The notes below the pieces were generated by a model, which did no database searches, was not told where the DNA came from, and saw only the letters and a list, made by a program, of their open reading frames with translations. The translations under genes were made by a program, and so were the position numbers. A stretch of 64,000 bases of DNA from Isochrysis galbana (Eukaryota > Haptophyta > Isochrysidales > Isochrysidaceae): the NCBI GenBank assembly GCA_018136815.1, contig CM030932.1:2626234-2690233 (forward strand), read 5' to 3'. Of this stretch, positions 31,742-41,682 are shown piece after piece (the stretch's first letter is position 1; each line of letters begins with the position of its first letter).

Positions 31742-34700
31742 ATGGTGACGGGAGGGAGGATCTTGTCGTGGAGGGCGATCGGGATGGCGCGCCAGAGCGT
31801 GACTCCTCCTCTCCTCCCTCCTCCCACCAGCGCATACCTCACACAGAAGCGCAGTGCTGAGGCGGCGCGCGGCAGCCCGGCACTTCACAAGCAGCCGCCG
31901 CTCAACCGCCCAGTCGCTGCGACCACCTGGGCCGCAATCCAGGGGAACCGCACGTGCTGTGGAGCGCTGAGCTCGACAAACATCTTCTGCACTCTCAAGG
32001 TGCGCGGCCAGCGGGCCAGCCGGTGGTGATTGGCGTGCCCCACGGGCTAAATGGGGCATCTGAGATGCGTTCAATCCACGCTTGTCCCCAGTCTCCCTCT
32101 CGCGTTGGACCCCCTGACAGACGCCGCTGCTTCTCCTCCTCACACTCTGCACCTTCTGGTTGCCGCTGGCCGCCCTCTTGCCACCGGCCGCCGTCATGTT
32201 ACCTGTGGTTACGTTCCTCTTGCTTTGTTTCTCTACCATGCGAAAATTGGGTGGAGACCCATATTGGGGGTTCATTCTGTGGGTGCAACGTCTGCATCTT
32301 CTCACGCAGTACGTGCAGTTTGGTGGAGGACGCGTCGATGGGCGCATCGCCTACAAGGTGAGCCGAGGAGGAGAGACAAAAGACGGGCAACTGAACAGCA
32401 ACTGAACGCAGGACATCTGCAGTAGGGGAAGTGACGGTTTCCGGACCAGCCGACGCCCGACGGGTGCGGGCGTTGGTGTGCGGCCCTCACGCATATTTGT
32501 CCGTGCATTGGCAGATTTCTCAAATGGCTCCCCGAAGAATTTTGTCGAAGCGCCCTTTGCCCCTGGGATGGGGGCTGATGGTTGCGGATTATTGTGAGGA
32601 AGAGATGAATGCATCTGCCGTGCTAGGCTCCTTGTTTGGGTCGGCGTCATTTTCTGCCACAATCATACCCGTGCCCCAACTACTGGAGGTCATCCGCATT
32701 CTGGCCTACAACTTTCCTTGGAAGGAGAAGGTCTGTCCCCAACGGCTTTGGCAACACCCCTCTTGGAGGCCCTCTGCCAGAGTCCACCCGGCCGGGCTGC
32801 GCTTCTCAGCACCCAGATCTCTCGGCATACTGTCCACCGCTGAGACTTGCACGCATTGTTCTTGCAGCTAACGTCATTCGAGAAGGGCGAAGATCCGGTA
32901 AAGTATGTGATGGACGAGGTTGGCTCAATCTACCCAAGGGTTAATCAAGTAAGCCAGCTATTGCGCCAATTTGATGAAGGGGGCGGCGTCATATGGGGCC
33001 GGTCTGCCCCGCACGCACCTCGGTGCAGCCTTTCCCGCAGCGGACACGGGAGCGGATGAGCCCTTCGATCCCCAGCTTGCACTGATTGATTTAGTCTGTA
33101 GATGTCTGGACATGGCACCGCCCTTCACCCCGTTTCGGCTTTTGAGGTCAAGCGCACCCGCTGCCTCCACCCTGTCCAGGTGTGGCCTGATAAGACATCT
33201 GATGCAGCGCTTGCGCACTTTGCGCGCTCTGGCCTAGGCGCCCATCGCGTCGAGCTAGCACCAAGTGACAATCCATTTGGGGCTAAATTTGTCGTTCGCA
33301 CCAATGAGCTAGCATCGCTTGAGGTATGAGTCGAACTCCTCGGAGCCGAAATGACTCTGTTGACAACCAATTTTGCAGGCATCCATAGCTCCATGCCTGT
33401 GTTCGCAATCACGCGCCGCCAGCTCATCTCTGGCGGATCACATCTTTCGTGTTGCTCTGGGTTCCTATGTGCATCTAGCATAGGCGCTGCCGTCCCATCC
33501 CACACAGGTACGACCTGGCTATGCAAGATATGGCGGCGACGCATACTTCGACGAGAGCTGGAATGCTCTCGCAATCATTCGGTCGGAACCTCTTGCCGGG
33601 GAGGCGGAGGACGAGCCTCATAGGAGTTGTCGGGTCGACGACGGACGCGGCGAGTGTGACTGGTGAGAAGCGATGCATACACAATGCATGTTTACCGAAC
33701 CAACATACATGAACTTCTAGCGACTTGCTTTCTCTACCCTCCACAATCTCTGCGCGCCTCGTTAAAGCTGTCGACAAGATGGTCGGCCTCTCTGCCATTG
33801 CACACATTGCTTAGGCATCGGCCCGTCTTGTGTCTGCAAGTATCACGAACTCTCTGCTTGTACGTGGCAGGTGGCGTCCACTTGTTGACCGAATCTATCG
33901 CCCCGCCGACGGATATCGTTGGGAATATGCGAAGTTTTGCTTCCGCTCGTCCGTCTTCACACTGGTCACATTCGTTGACCATCTATTTGTCCTCCACATG
34001 CAAACTTCTGAGCTGGTATGTCTTGGCGTCGAGGCTTGAGCGTGCTCCCTCACCCAAATCTAGCTTTACTAGATTCAAATCATCAACACCGCCTCATCCC
34101 ATAGGTTACCCTCGCCTGCCGGGAGCGCCTCTCTCCAACGCACCCAATTCGGCGATTCCTTCTTCCCTTTACATATGGCGCGATCACGATCAACGCCTGG
34201 GCGCGTACTGCGCTCTGCAACTATCGCACGACCACGCAGCGAGCCTTCGCCTTTACCGACCGCTCCTACGCTCGGGCATGGGCAGTCGCGCCAGGTCTAG
34301 TGGCGGCATCAGGAGCTGCTTCTGGATCTCTTTTCCAGCCGCTCCACCGCGTTGCTCGATCCCCTACTGCTACTGACAATAAAATTGATGACGTCTTGGA
34401 CGAATTCCTTGCTCGGCAGGGCCCTGTATACGGCTCACCAGGTGTGACTCACTCGATGTTGTCATCAGGTCTCTTATGTCTGATCGCCTGCGTTGGGCCG
34501 CCATTTGAGTACCTGACCCCCCCCCCCCATCGACCGCGCCCACGGCTTTTGGTAGGTGTCGACACACCCTTTTATCGCACCGCTCGCAAGTATCACTCTA
34601 TTGTCCTTGAATGGGTCACCTCTTACGTGGAGCATTTTTACCCTCATGGTGTCGACCCAAATGAAGATCCTGAGATCCAATCGTTCATTGAGCAGGAAAG

Positions 34701-35531
34701 AATGCGCACGTTCACAATCGCCCTTGCGACCTGCTCTTGTCCGAACAGCGTTCGGTGCAATCTGCCAATCTGTCTGAGCTTTGCTCCGGCTCGAACTTTC
34801 GTTCACCTCACGCGATGCCCTTGTGGCATCGCTATGCTCCCTCCCGTAGGTGGTGCTTACGTCGGCCGCGTCGGGAGTCAGTCACGTTGGGGCCGATCTG
34901 CAACGAGTTCTCGATGCCGCCTCCGGCCAACCATTGCGCGCTCGTGCTCTCTTAATCGCATTCATCACCCGATTCATCGAGCTTGTCACGCTCGGCCACG
35001 AGCAGGCACGCCAGGCCGCACTGCCTGCGACTAACTGTCTACGTGTACGCTTGATGTGATGCGTCCATAAGTATCCATCTGGATGCCTCGCACATTTTAT
35101 CCTATCCAGTCTCGTCCTCCCACATCAATATTTCCCATCCGGCATCATGGCAGGTCGGGGCCGTTCAAATATACGCGCAAGATGCGTCTTTTGCGGCGTT
35201 CAAGTGGAAGATTGGCGACTTGTGCGGTACCAAAGAAGCCGCTATGCAAGGCGCAATTCTCATGTGTCTCACCTCCTCCATCACTCCAACGCTGATGCCC
35301 AGCTCGGGCTCAACCTTCGAACAGCACGATTGGGCGCACATCTACCCATCAAAGAACCCGGTCGAAGCAGAAGAGCTGGCCCAAATGAATCGAGACTTCC
35401 AACTCAAACTCGGCTCTCTTGCAGATGAGCTGGATGCGTACAACGACGCGGCGCCGCATCGACCGTTCCCCGACAATACGGGGATCTGGACGGCAAATCC
35501 GCGGTACATGGAGACATCTGTCTCCATATGA
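31742..35531 (+). CDS. LOX: Lipoxygenase with hydrophobic N-terminus, about twelve exons (~815 aa)
   Basis: Dioxygenates polyunsaturated fatty acids to hydroperoxides. Exons: 31742-31999, 32121-32357, 32515-32730, 32868-32948, 33102-33323, 33379-~33463, 33508-33662, 33871-34015, 34105-34441, 34556-~34740, 34850-35005 and 35154-35531. Most joins are phase-exact; the ends of exons 6 and 10 are uncertain. Diagnostic blocks: VWPDKTSDAALAHFARSGLG, W-x2-AK as RWEYAKF, two iron His in HLFVLH (H-x4-H), LSPTHPIRRFLLP then AITINAWARTAL (the HP..LL.P....INA.AR core), VTLGHEQ|VGAVQIYAQDASF with the third His, and the C-terminal iron-binding Ile in METSVSI. Exon 2 encodes about 35 hydrophobic residues (LLLLLTLCTFWLPLAALLPP and after), a membrane anchor or targeting signal instead of a PLAT domain. 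The last intron seems to use a GC donor (GAGCAG|GCACGC). Confidence 0.85.
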
Positions 35532-35930
35532 GCTTGTGCGATCAATTCTTTGAGGACTATCAAAAGCGCATCGTAGGATGTATTGCGGATGGAGAATTAG
35601 TTGAATGTGCCGAGCAACGAGTACCGCGGAGAAGTGCCGCTTACTTGCTCACTCGTAGCGGATAGAACTCGAGGTGAGACACTGTAGGGGTTTATGACTA
35701 GCACGACAGAACTAAGATTATATTTGGTTTGCCCATGGGGGGGCACGAGCCCCCCCCCCCCCTCTCCACCCCTCCCTTGCCGTGGGGGAGGAACCACGGC
35801 CAGCCAGTTTGCCGACGGCACGCAGCTGTTGGCAGCCGGCTACAACAGCCTAGCACGCGCACTCGAGTACGTGGGTGAACAGAGACGTGCGGCCGCCTCG
35901 TGCGGCAAACCAAACGCCAAACGACCAAAA
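35532..35930 (+). repeat. 5' block shared with retroposon family C, next to a LINE 5' UTR
   Basis: 35715-35800 (TTATATTTGGTTTGCCCATG, G-run, GCACGAG, C-run, CCGTGGGGGAGGAACCAC) matches the first 90 bp of the 750-bp retroposons. It then runs into a different sequence leading to the ORF1 start at about 35974. So the same 5' leader is attached to two different bodies. Confidence 0.65.
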
Positions 35931-36250
35931 ATTTGAAGGTTTCCGAAACAACTATCGTTGTAACGATAGGGTCATGGAGCGCGCCACGCTCCCCTCCTCT
36001 CTCTCCGCCCACCCCGCCGCGCCGGCCGACCAGATCATGGCGGACGCCGCGCAGCCGAGCCACCCTCCCGCCAGCGCCACGCCCATCCAGGTGCTCGAGA
36101 GCTCGAGAGCCACCGCGCGCGATGCACCCCGAGCCCCACACCGGCAAGATCTACCTCATCACCACACATGGCCACCAACCAGCCCAGATACACTGCCCCA
36201 AGCCGAGACCATCAACAGCCACAGGATCATTCCTTCCATAGGGAAAGCCT
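35931..36250 (+). pseudogene. Truncated ORF1 start of a retroelement
   Basis: CGTTGTAACGATAGGGTCATGGAG equals, over its core CGATAGGGTCATGGAGCGCG, the 5' end of the ORF1-only element at 30787-30805. The frame opens MERATLPSSLSAHPAAPADQ and then diverges or breaks after about 100 codons. No continuation is seen. Confidence 0.6.
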
Positions 36251-36591
36251 CCGGGCTGGGCCCCTACACAACCGCAACCGAGACCAAAAGCGTTCATTTA
36301 CCCCCATCCCTGCTAGCACCTTCCGTTGTCACCTGGAGGTAACTTGATTCAACTTGACTCATCACACGTATGTCGAACGACACGCACGTGGTCTTACTCC
36401 ATTCACTCGATGTGGGGACAAGGTCGATATCTGATAGAAATCAATCACGATCTCCCCTTCTCGCTCGTGTCATTACGTACGAAAAGCAACAGGTTGTTGC
36501 GAGTGGGTTCTATATTGAGGATGCTCTCGGTGCAACATGCATTGAGAGAATCCATGAAGAACATGAAGAATTAAATTAAAATATTAATGTT

Positions 36592-36910
36592 ATATCCTAG
36601 CAAACCCCACTAGCTAATTGGACACAACTTTTCAGTCCCGGAATCCCGCCATGCCTGACGAGCCAGGTGTCCGAGTGGTAAGGGGGGAGGGGGCACTGCC
36701 CCCTCCCCTCGATATTTGTCCTCCCCCCAGTGCAAGCACCGACCCTGCGCACCCCAGCACACCCTCTCCTCGAGGCCACGCTGGGGGAAAACCCCTTTCG
36801 GGTAAAACAACGCAGGGGGGGGGGGGGGGGGCACTCGTGAGTTTAGTGGCCCAGAGCGCTAATCTCCCTCGCCCGAGCGAGTGGCCGCGGCGAGCCGCGG
36901 CCCTTCTCTC
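36592..36910 (-). repeat. Dispersed repeat B, copy 3 (inverted)
   Basis: Reverse complement of 26195-26582: GTTATATCCTAGC, CAGTCCCGGAATCCCGCC, GGGGGAAAACCCCTTTCGGG and a G-run. On the plus strand CAGGTGTCCGAGTGGTAAGG resembles the A box of Ser/Leu tRNA genes, but no B box follows, so a tRNA origin is only a guess. Confidence 0.75.
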
Positions 36911-36986
36911 ATCCTGGCTCTGCAAATAGTGGCCTAGCGCTATTTAGCTAGATGCTAGATATAGATAGTGCTTTTTGGAAGTAGAT

Positions 36987-37010
36987 AGCCTAATATCTAG
37001 ATATTAGGCT
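36987..37010. repeat. Perfect 24-bp palindrome
   Basis: Left half AGCCTAATATCT, right half its exact reverse complement with no spacer. Set in an AT-rich stretch with further TAGATA repeats. Confidence 0.9.
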
Positions 37011-37254
37011 AACATCTTCACAGTCTTACTCAATGGAGGGGCCTTGTGCAACAAGTCTCCGGCGCGTTCTCATATCTCGAGGATCATTTAGAGGACCGAT
37101 GTGCCGCTCCATTTTGTTGCAAGGAGCAGTACCGCTTCACACTTCACCGGGCTCCTACGCGCATTCAACCCGGCGTTTGCGTTTGCATACGGGCGGGTCG
37201 ATGAGCTTTGGTGCGGCGTCTCAGCGCCTTGGCATGCTTTGCTAATATCCACGA

Positions 37255-37436
37255 TGTGAGTAATGGGTTGCAGCGAGAGCTCTCTTCCTACCTACTTTCC
37301 TGCCAAGGTACAAGGTACACACATACATCGACCATTCCGACGTGGAAAGTTTTTCAAGAGACGTCCTAGCATGGTGGGCATCCAACCACTCGAAATTCCC
37401 CACGGGGGCATTGGCTGCTCGAATAACATTTTGCCT
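37255..37436 (+). pseudogene. hAT transposase C-terminal fragment
   Basis: A short open stretch reads VESFSRDVLAWWASNHSKFP then TGALAARITFCLSN, the start of the hAT dimerisation domain (D.L.WW..N...FP.LA.LAR). The part before it (LQRELSSYLLS) fits after a frameshift. The expected following segment (S..ER.FS.AG) is missing because a retroelement copy begins at about 37437. Confidence 0.6.
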
Positions 37437-37806
37437 GTCCAACGTTTCCGCGACGCTGTCGCCCCCATTTGGGGTTGTTGTGCGGTTCGTCCTTTGTGTT
37501 GGCCCTCCCTGTTGTTGGTGGTCATGGTGTTGGGCCTCTTGGGCCGGTGTTGCGTGCGTCCCTCGCGCGCACGCGGCGCGATTGTCTGCCCGTCCCTGGG
37601 CGTCGCTGGAGGGCCTCCCTCCCGTGCCGCCTCCCCTTTGTCTCCTGTCCTCCTTGCCACCCCCGACACCGAAGACAAAGGAACGAGGGGGGGAAGGGGA
37701 GGAAACGGAGGGGGGGGATGAAAAGGGCGATGTCCGCTATGTGGAGGTAGAGACCGAGTAGCGATAGGTGTATAGCCCTGAATCTTCAGATCTTTTTTTT
37801 TTTCAA
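37437..37806 (+). mobile_element. Truncated retroelement copy with inverted 5' part
   Basis: 37437-37657 is homologous to 30145-30365, that is, to the antisense of ORF1, while 37658-37806 (ACACCGAAGACAAAGGAACG to CCTGAATCTTCAGATC plus 11 T) is the 3' UTR in sense orientation. An antisense ORF1 piece joined to a sense 3' end is the 5'-inversion structure produced by twin priming in LINEs. No clean flanking duplication was found. Confidence 0.65.
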
Positions 37807-38354
37807 GGAGGACAGGAGGCGGAGGGGAGGCTGGGGCTTGGCGACACGCGAGGAGGGGCGGCGACAGGCGAGAGGGAGGTGACAGGCGGGAAGCGGGAAG
37901 GGAGGTGACAGGCGAGGAGGGGGGGGGGGGGCGAACTCCAAGGAAACTGCCCAACCGCAGAAACTGCCCAACAGCGGAAACTGCCCAACCGCAGAAACTG
38001 CTGCCCACCCGGGCACAACCACGTTGGCCTGGTGCCATCCATCGTTCTTTTTTTCGCATGGAAGAATGAAAAACAACTTCTTGATAGTCTATGGCCGCGC
38101 CCGCGGCGTGCGCTAGCTAAATGCACACCACCGCACATCCCTCACACCCCCCCCCCCCCCCCTCACCGTATACCGTATAGGAGGGAAACACCCAGTCCAC
38201 TACATAGGTGTGTTGAGGGATTGATTCGCCTCACTCATGTACGGTCGAACTCCGGGGCAATAGTAACAGCCACGGGAGGAGTGGTAGTAGCAGGCAGTAG
38301 TATGACCGAGATCAGCACCGAGCTGAGATCTTGCATATGCATGGCCTAGAAAGC
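37807..38354. other. Intergenic with 17-bp tandem repeat
   Basis: GAAACTGCCCAACCGCA-type units occur about four times at 37938-38003. A C-run lies at 38145-38163. The short block GAAAAACAACTTCTTG (about 38067) resembles a type-D retroposon end. No gene is recognised. Confidence 0.5.
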
Positions 38355-40796
38355 TCAATAAAAAGGGACCAGGAGGGCATCTTCTCGGATTCTACGCTCT
38401 TCTTCCTGCATCCGTCGGCGCTTGCGCTCTTCTGCAACCCGCTCCTGACGCCTACGTTCCTCATCACTCAATTCCTGTCGCCTTTCTGCCACCCGTCGAT
38501 ATAGTTCAGCATCTTCCTCCCGCCTACGGCATTCTGCCTCTTCCCGTATCCGGGCTTTCTCTTCTGCCGCCTGCCTGCGAGCCTCAAGGATTCTATGGTC
38601 AAGTTCCTTGACCTCCGCTCCACCACTACGCTTGCGCTCCTCAATACGAGCAAACATAGCAGCGTCCTCCTCCTTTCGTCTCTTCTTCTCTTCTTCGCGT
38701 GCTTTCGCCTTCTGCTCCGCGAGCTTTCGCCGCGCCTCTATCACCTCTTCATCGAGCTCCTTCTCGTCTGTGCCCCCTTGGGCCGCCCGCTCAAGAATCC
38801 TCTTGCGCATGGCCTCGTCTTCTCGCCTTCGGCGGGCAAGCTCACGGCGTCTCTCTGCCTCGCGCTCGGCAGCCTTTCGCTCACGCGCTGCCTCCATCTG
38901 TGCGTCGAGGGCCTTGACATCTATACCCCCCATGTTACTCCGAGCAGCGATCCTCGCATACATTGCTGCGTCCTGAGCTCGCCTCCGGCGCTCCTCTTCA
39001 TGTCGTTTCCTTGCCTTCTCCATCGCTACGTGTCGACGGGCAGCTTCGACCTGGCTATCCAACTTCTTGACGTTAGCCCCCTTCTTTCCTCGTTCGCGGA
39101 TACGGGCGGCCATGGCGGCGTCCTCTTCTATTCGTCTCTTTCTTTCAGCCTCGCGAGCTTTCGCACGTTCTTCTGCGCGCTTCCGTCGTGTCTCGAGCAT
39201 GTCCTCGTTAAAGTCTTTTACCTCCCTTCTGCGTAGCGACATCAACCGAATTCTCTCCCACATCTCTGCGTCTTCTCGCTTGCGACGGGCGGCCTCCTCA
39301 CGTCGGCGAAGTTTTTTCTCCTCCGCTGCACACTGTCGAGCTGCTTCCAATTTTGGGTCCAACAGCTTGACCTCCGCCCCTCGCTTATACCGCTCGGCGA
39401 TTCTGGCAAACATTGCCGCGTCTGCCTCAGCCCTCCGCTTCTCTTCTTCTTGCCTCTTCCTCACTTTCTCTCGTGTAGCAGACTGACGTGCCGCCTCGAT
39501 CTCGGGATCCAGAGCCTTAAACTCATCTCCTCTGCGCTTCTTTCTGTCCGCGATACGAGCGAACATGGCCTCATCTTCTTTCCGGCGACGCTCCTCTTCT
39601 TCTAAGCGCTCCTTGGTTCGATCCTCCGCTACGCGTCGCCGGGCCTCCAAGATGGCTTCGCTCAAGCCCTTAGCGTCGCTACTGTGCTTGCTCCGCGCCG
39701 CAATCCGTTCCAACATCGCTTCGTCCTCGGCGCGACGCCGGGCTAGCTCCTCGCGCCGCCTCGCCTCACGCTCTGCGACTGCTCGCTCGCGTGCTGCCTC
39801 GATCTCAGGATCGAGAAAATTGATTTCCATCCCTCGCTTAGCTCTTTTTGCAATCCGTGCAAACATCGCAGCATCCTCTGCAGCTCGCCGTCGTTCCTCT
39901 TCTTCCATCCGCAGTGCCTTCTGCGCCGCCGTCCGCTGGCGTGCCAAGACTTTCTCTGGATCAAGCTCCTTGATGTCAGCGCCTTTCTTTCCCCGCTCTC
40001 GGATGCGCGCGAACATGGCAGCATCCTCTTCCCGCCGTTTATGTTCCTCGACTTCTCGCGCTTTTGCCTTTTGCTCAGCCCGCTTCCGCTGCATCTCACG
40101 AATGTTGGCATCCAAAGTGGTGGAGGTGCGCCAGGGGCTGTGCGCCTCGGAGGTGAGCATCTCCCGTGGTGTGGGTGGTCGGGGCTGACCGTTGTGCTCG
40201 TCGCGATACTGCCGCTCCTCCTCATCCCTGTGCAACAATTGCTGGATTGCAGCCTCCACCCGCTGCTTAAAATGAGGATTTTGCGAGGGCCACTGCCCTG
40301 ACTTCAGGCGTGAGAAGACGGGGATGGATACATATTTGCAGTCCAGCTCAAGATTGTGCAGCCCCACCCAGACCTCAAACGACCCTGGGCGAGGGACGAA
40401 GCCGGTACGCAGACCTCGGCCCTCCCGGACTGCTGAAACATCAAGAAGGCTGGATGTGCTTAGAGAGCTGGGCATGCTCGAGACCATGCTCTGCCGGCAC
40501 ATCAAATGGGCGTGATCGGCGGACGGCGTTCTATCATTCACGTCAACCTGGACCTCCGCTGGCCCAGCGATGAGTGTGGCATACAGACGAAGGTGCGCGA
40601 GCTCCATGACGCTGTCGGCATCCTTGGTCTTGATGCGTACCGCGCGCGAGTGCTTAGGTTTGACGCAGTGCTCGACAGCGAGAAGAAGCTTGTGCTGCGC
40701 GCCAAGCCCGAGCTCGACCACCGGCTCCTCCTCTCCCTCCCCCACCCACGCACTCTTTGCGCCAAGGGGCGTCAGTCTGACGGACTCGAGCGCCAT
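38355..40796 (-). CDS. Helical repeat protein: eleven ~50-residue units (813 aa)
   Basis: Single uninterrupted frame. Residues 1 to about 230 form a non-repetitive, more globular part (VRLTPLGAKSAWVGEGEEEP, KLLLAVEHCVKPKHSRAVRI, FEVWVGLHNLELDCKYVSIP). From about residue 255 the protein is a tandem array: ten full units and one partial, each of the pattern EDAAMFARI-x6-8-[GA]-x2-[IVF]-K-x-LD-x-E-x-x-ARxxAAEEKAxxREEExRR. Invariant points are the acidic start plus DAAM, RI, LD and the AR before the charged stretch. The unit predicts a long, highly charged helix or coiled coil, as in cytoskeletal, axonemal or basal-body linker proteins. No enzyme motif is present. I do not recognise a named family. 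The divergence between units (about 40-60% alike) shows the array is old. Confidence 0.85.
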   Translation of the reverse strand: MALESVRLTPLGAKSAWVGEGEEEPVVELGLGAQHKLLLAVEHCVKPKHSRAVRIKTKDADSVMELAHLRLYATLIAGPAEVQVDVNDRTPSADHAHLMCRQSMVSSMPSSLSTSSLLDVSAVREGRGLRTGFVPRPGSFEVWVGLHNLELDCKYVSIPVFSRLKSGQWPSQNPHFKQRVEAAIQQLLHRDEEERQYRDEHNGQPRPPTPREMLTSEAHSPWRTSTTLDANIREMQRKRAEQKAKAREVEEHKRREEDAAMFARIRERGKKGADIKELDPEKVLARQRTAAQKALRMEEEERRRAAEDAAMFARIAKRAKRGMEINFLDPEIEAARERAVAEREARRREELARRRAEDEAMLERIAARSKHSSDAKGLSEAILEARRRVAEDRTKERLEEEERRRKEDEAMFARIADRKKRRGDEFKALDPEIEAARQSATREKVRKRQEEEKRRAEADAAMFARIAERYKRGAEVKLLDPKLEAARQCAAEEKKLRRREEAARRKREDAEMWERIRLMSLRRREVKDFNEDMLETRRKRAEERAKAREAERKRRIEEDAAMAARIRERGKKGANVKKLDSQVEAARRHVAMEKARKRHEEERRRRAQDAAMYARIAARSNMGGIDVKALDAQMEAARERKAAEREAERRRELARRRREDEAMRKRILERAAQGGTDEKELDEEVIEARRKLAEQKAKAREEEKKRRKEEDAAMFARIEERKRSGGAEVKELDHRILEARRQAAEEKARIREEAECRRREEDAELYRRVAERRQELSDEERRRQERVAEERKRRRMQEEERRIREDALLVPFY

Positions 40797-40929
40797 CCGA
40801 GCGGCGCGGCACTGAAGCGAAAATAGCTTAAGTAACGGGCATCCGCTCCTCGAGGAAGCGTTCTATTGTACAAGTTGCTCTTTAAAAAAATAGTCGAACT
40901 CGACCAGGAAACACGTTTACTCGGGTAAA
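40797..40929. other. 5' flank of the repeat protein gene
   Basis: Contains at 40914-40929 the left target duplication CGTTTACTCGGGTAAA of retroposon C2. Confidence 0.7.
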
Positions 40930-41682
40930 TTAATTAAACCTTTTAATAGTCTCACCGCACACGCGGCCGTGGACCCTCTACTTTCTACTCACGTAGGAAA
41001 ACTGTCTACACCCCCACTCCCTCGGCCCTTCTCCCCCCGCCATAAGGCGACTCCCCCCGTGCACTACTAGTGGGATAGGGGTGAAGGGCTTAGATATGGT
41101 CCGGTGGCCCGCGCCTCCCCCCGGTAATCATTCCCCCCCTTCCTCCTGTGTCTCCGAGTGGGCGGCGGCCTCAGCCCCGACTTATCCTGTAAACAGGTGC
41201 GGGACTTACCTATTTTTCGGTGAGCGGAGCTCTCGCTCCGCCCACCCCCTTCTCCGCGCTCTCTCTCCCCTCTCCTGCGGCACGCGCGATGGCGCGCCTG
41301 CGGCAGGCCTGCAGCTGCCCCTGGCGACCCCTGGAGGCTCCTGGATGCCAGCTCTGGGGGCAGAGGAGGCTGGGGCTGGGCCCTGGCCTCCCCTGCCTCT
41401 CCCTCGCTGGCGCTCCTGAGCCTCTGGGGCCCCCAATCTGCACCTGTCTGCCTGTCGACCAGGGGGGAGGGGGGGTTGGAGCAATGGGCTGGCCACGACT
41501 GGCCAGGATGGGCGAATGGGGCGAGCCTGTGGGGAAGGGAGTGGGTCAGTAGGGCAGTCTCCTCCTGGCAAGCCATCAGGCATGCCAGGAGGATGGGTGG
41601 TTCCTCCCCTATGGCAGGGGAGGAGTGGAGAGAGGGAGGGGCTCGTGCCCCCCCATGGGTCAACCAAGTATAAACTTAGTTG
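40930..41682 (-). mobile_element. Non-autonomous retroposon C2 (753 bp)
   Basis: Flanked by exact 16-bp repeats CGTTTACTCGGGTAAA (40914-40929 and 41683-41698). Begins (reverse of tail) TTAATTAAACCTTTTAATAG and ends CAAGTATAAACTTAGTTG. Near-identical to C3 at 59380-60130 over its whole length and clearly homologous to C1. Confidence 0.92.

Noticed and set aside
36660-36700. tRNA-Ser/Leu gene in repeat B (GGTGTCCGAGTGGTAAGG)
   Set aside because: Only an A-box-like stretch; no B box, anticodon stem or acceptor stem follows.
38595-40188. Ser/Arg/Ala-rich plus-strand frames opposite the helical repeat gene
   Set aside because: They are mirror images of the Glu/Arg-rich codons of the minus-strand gene and contain no family motif.
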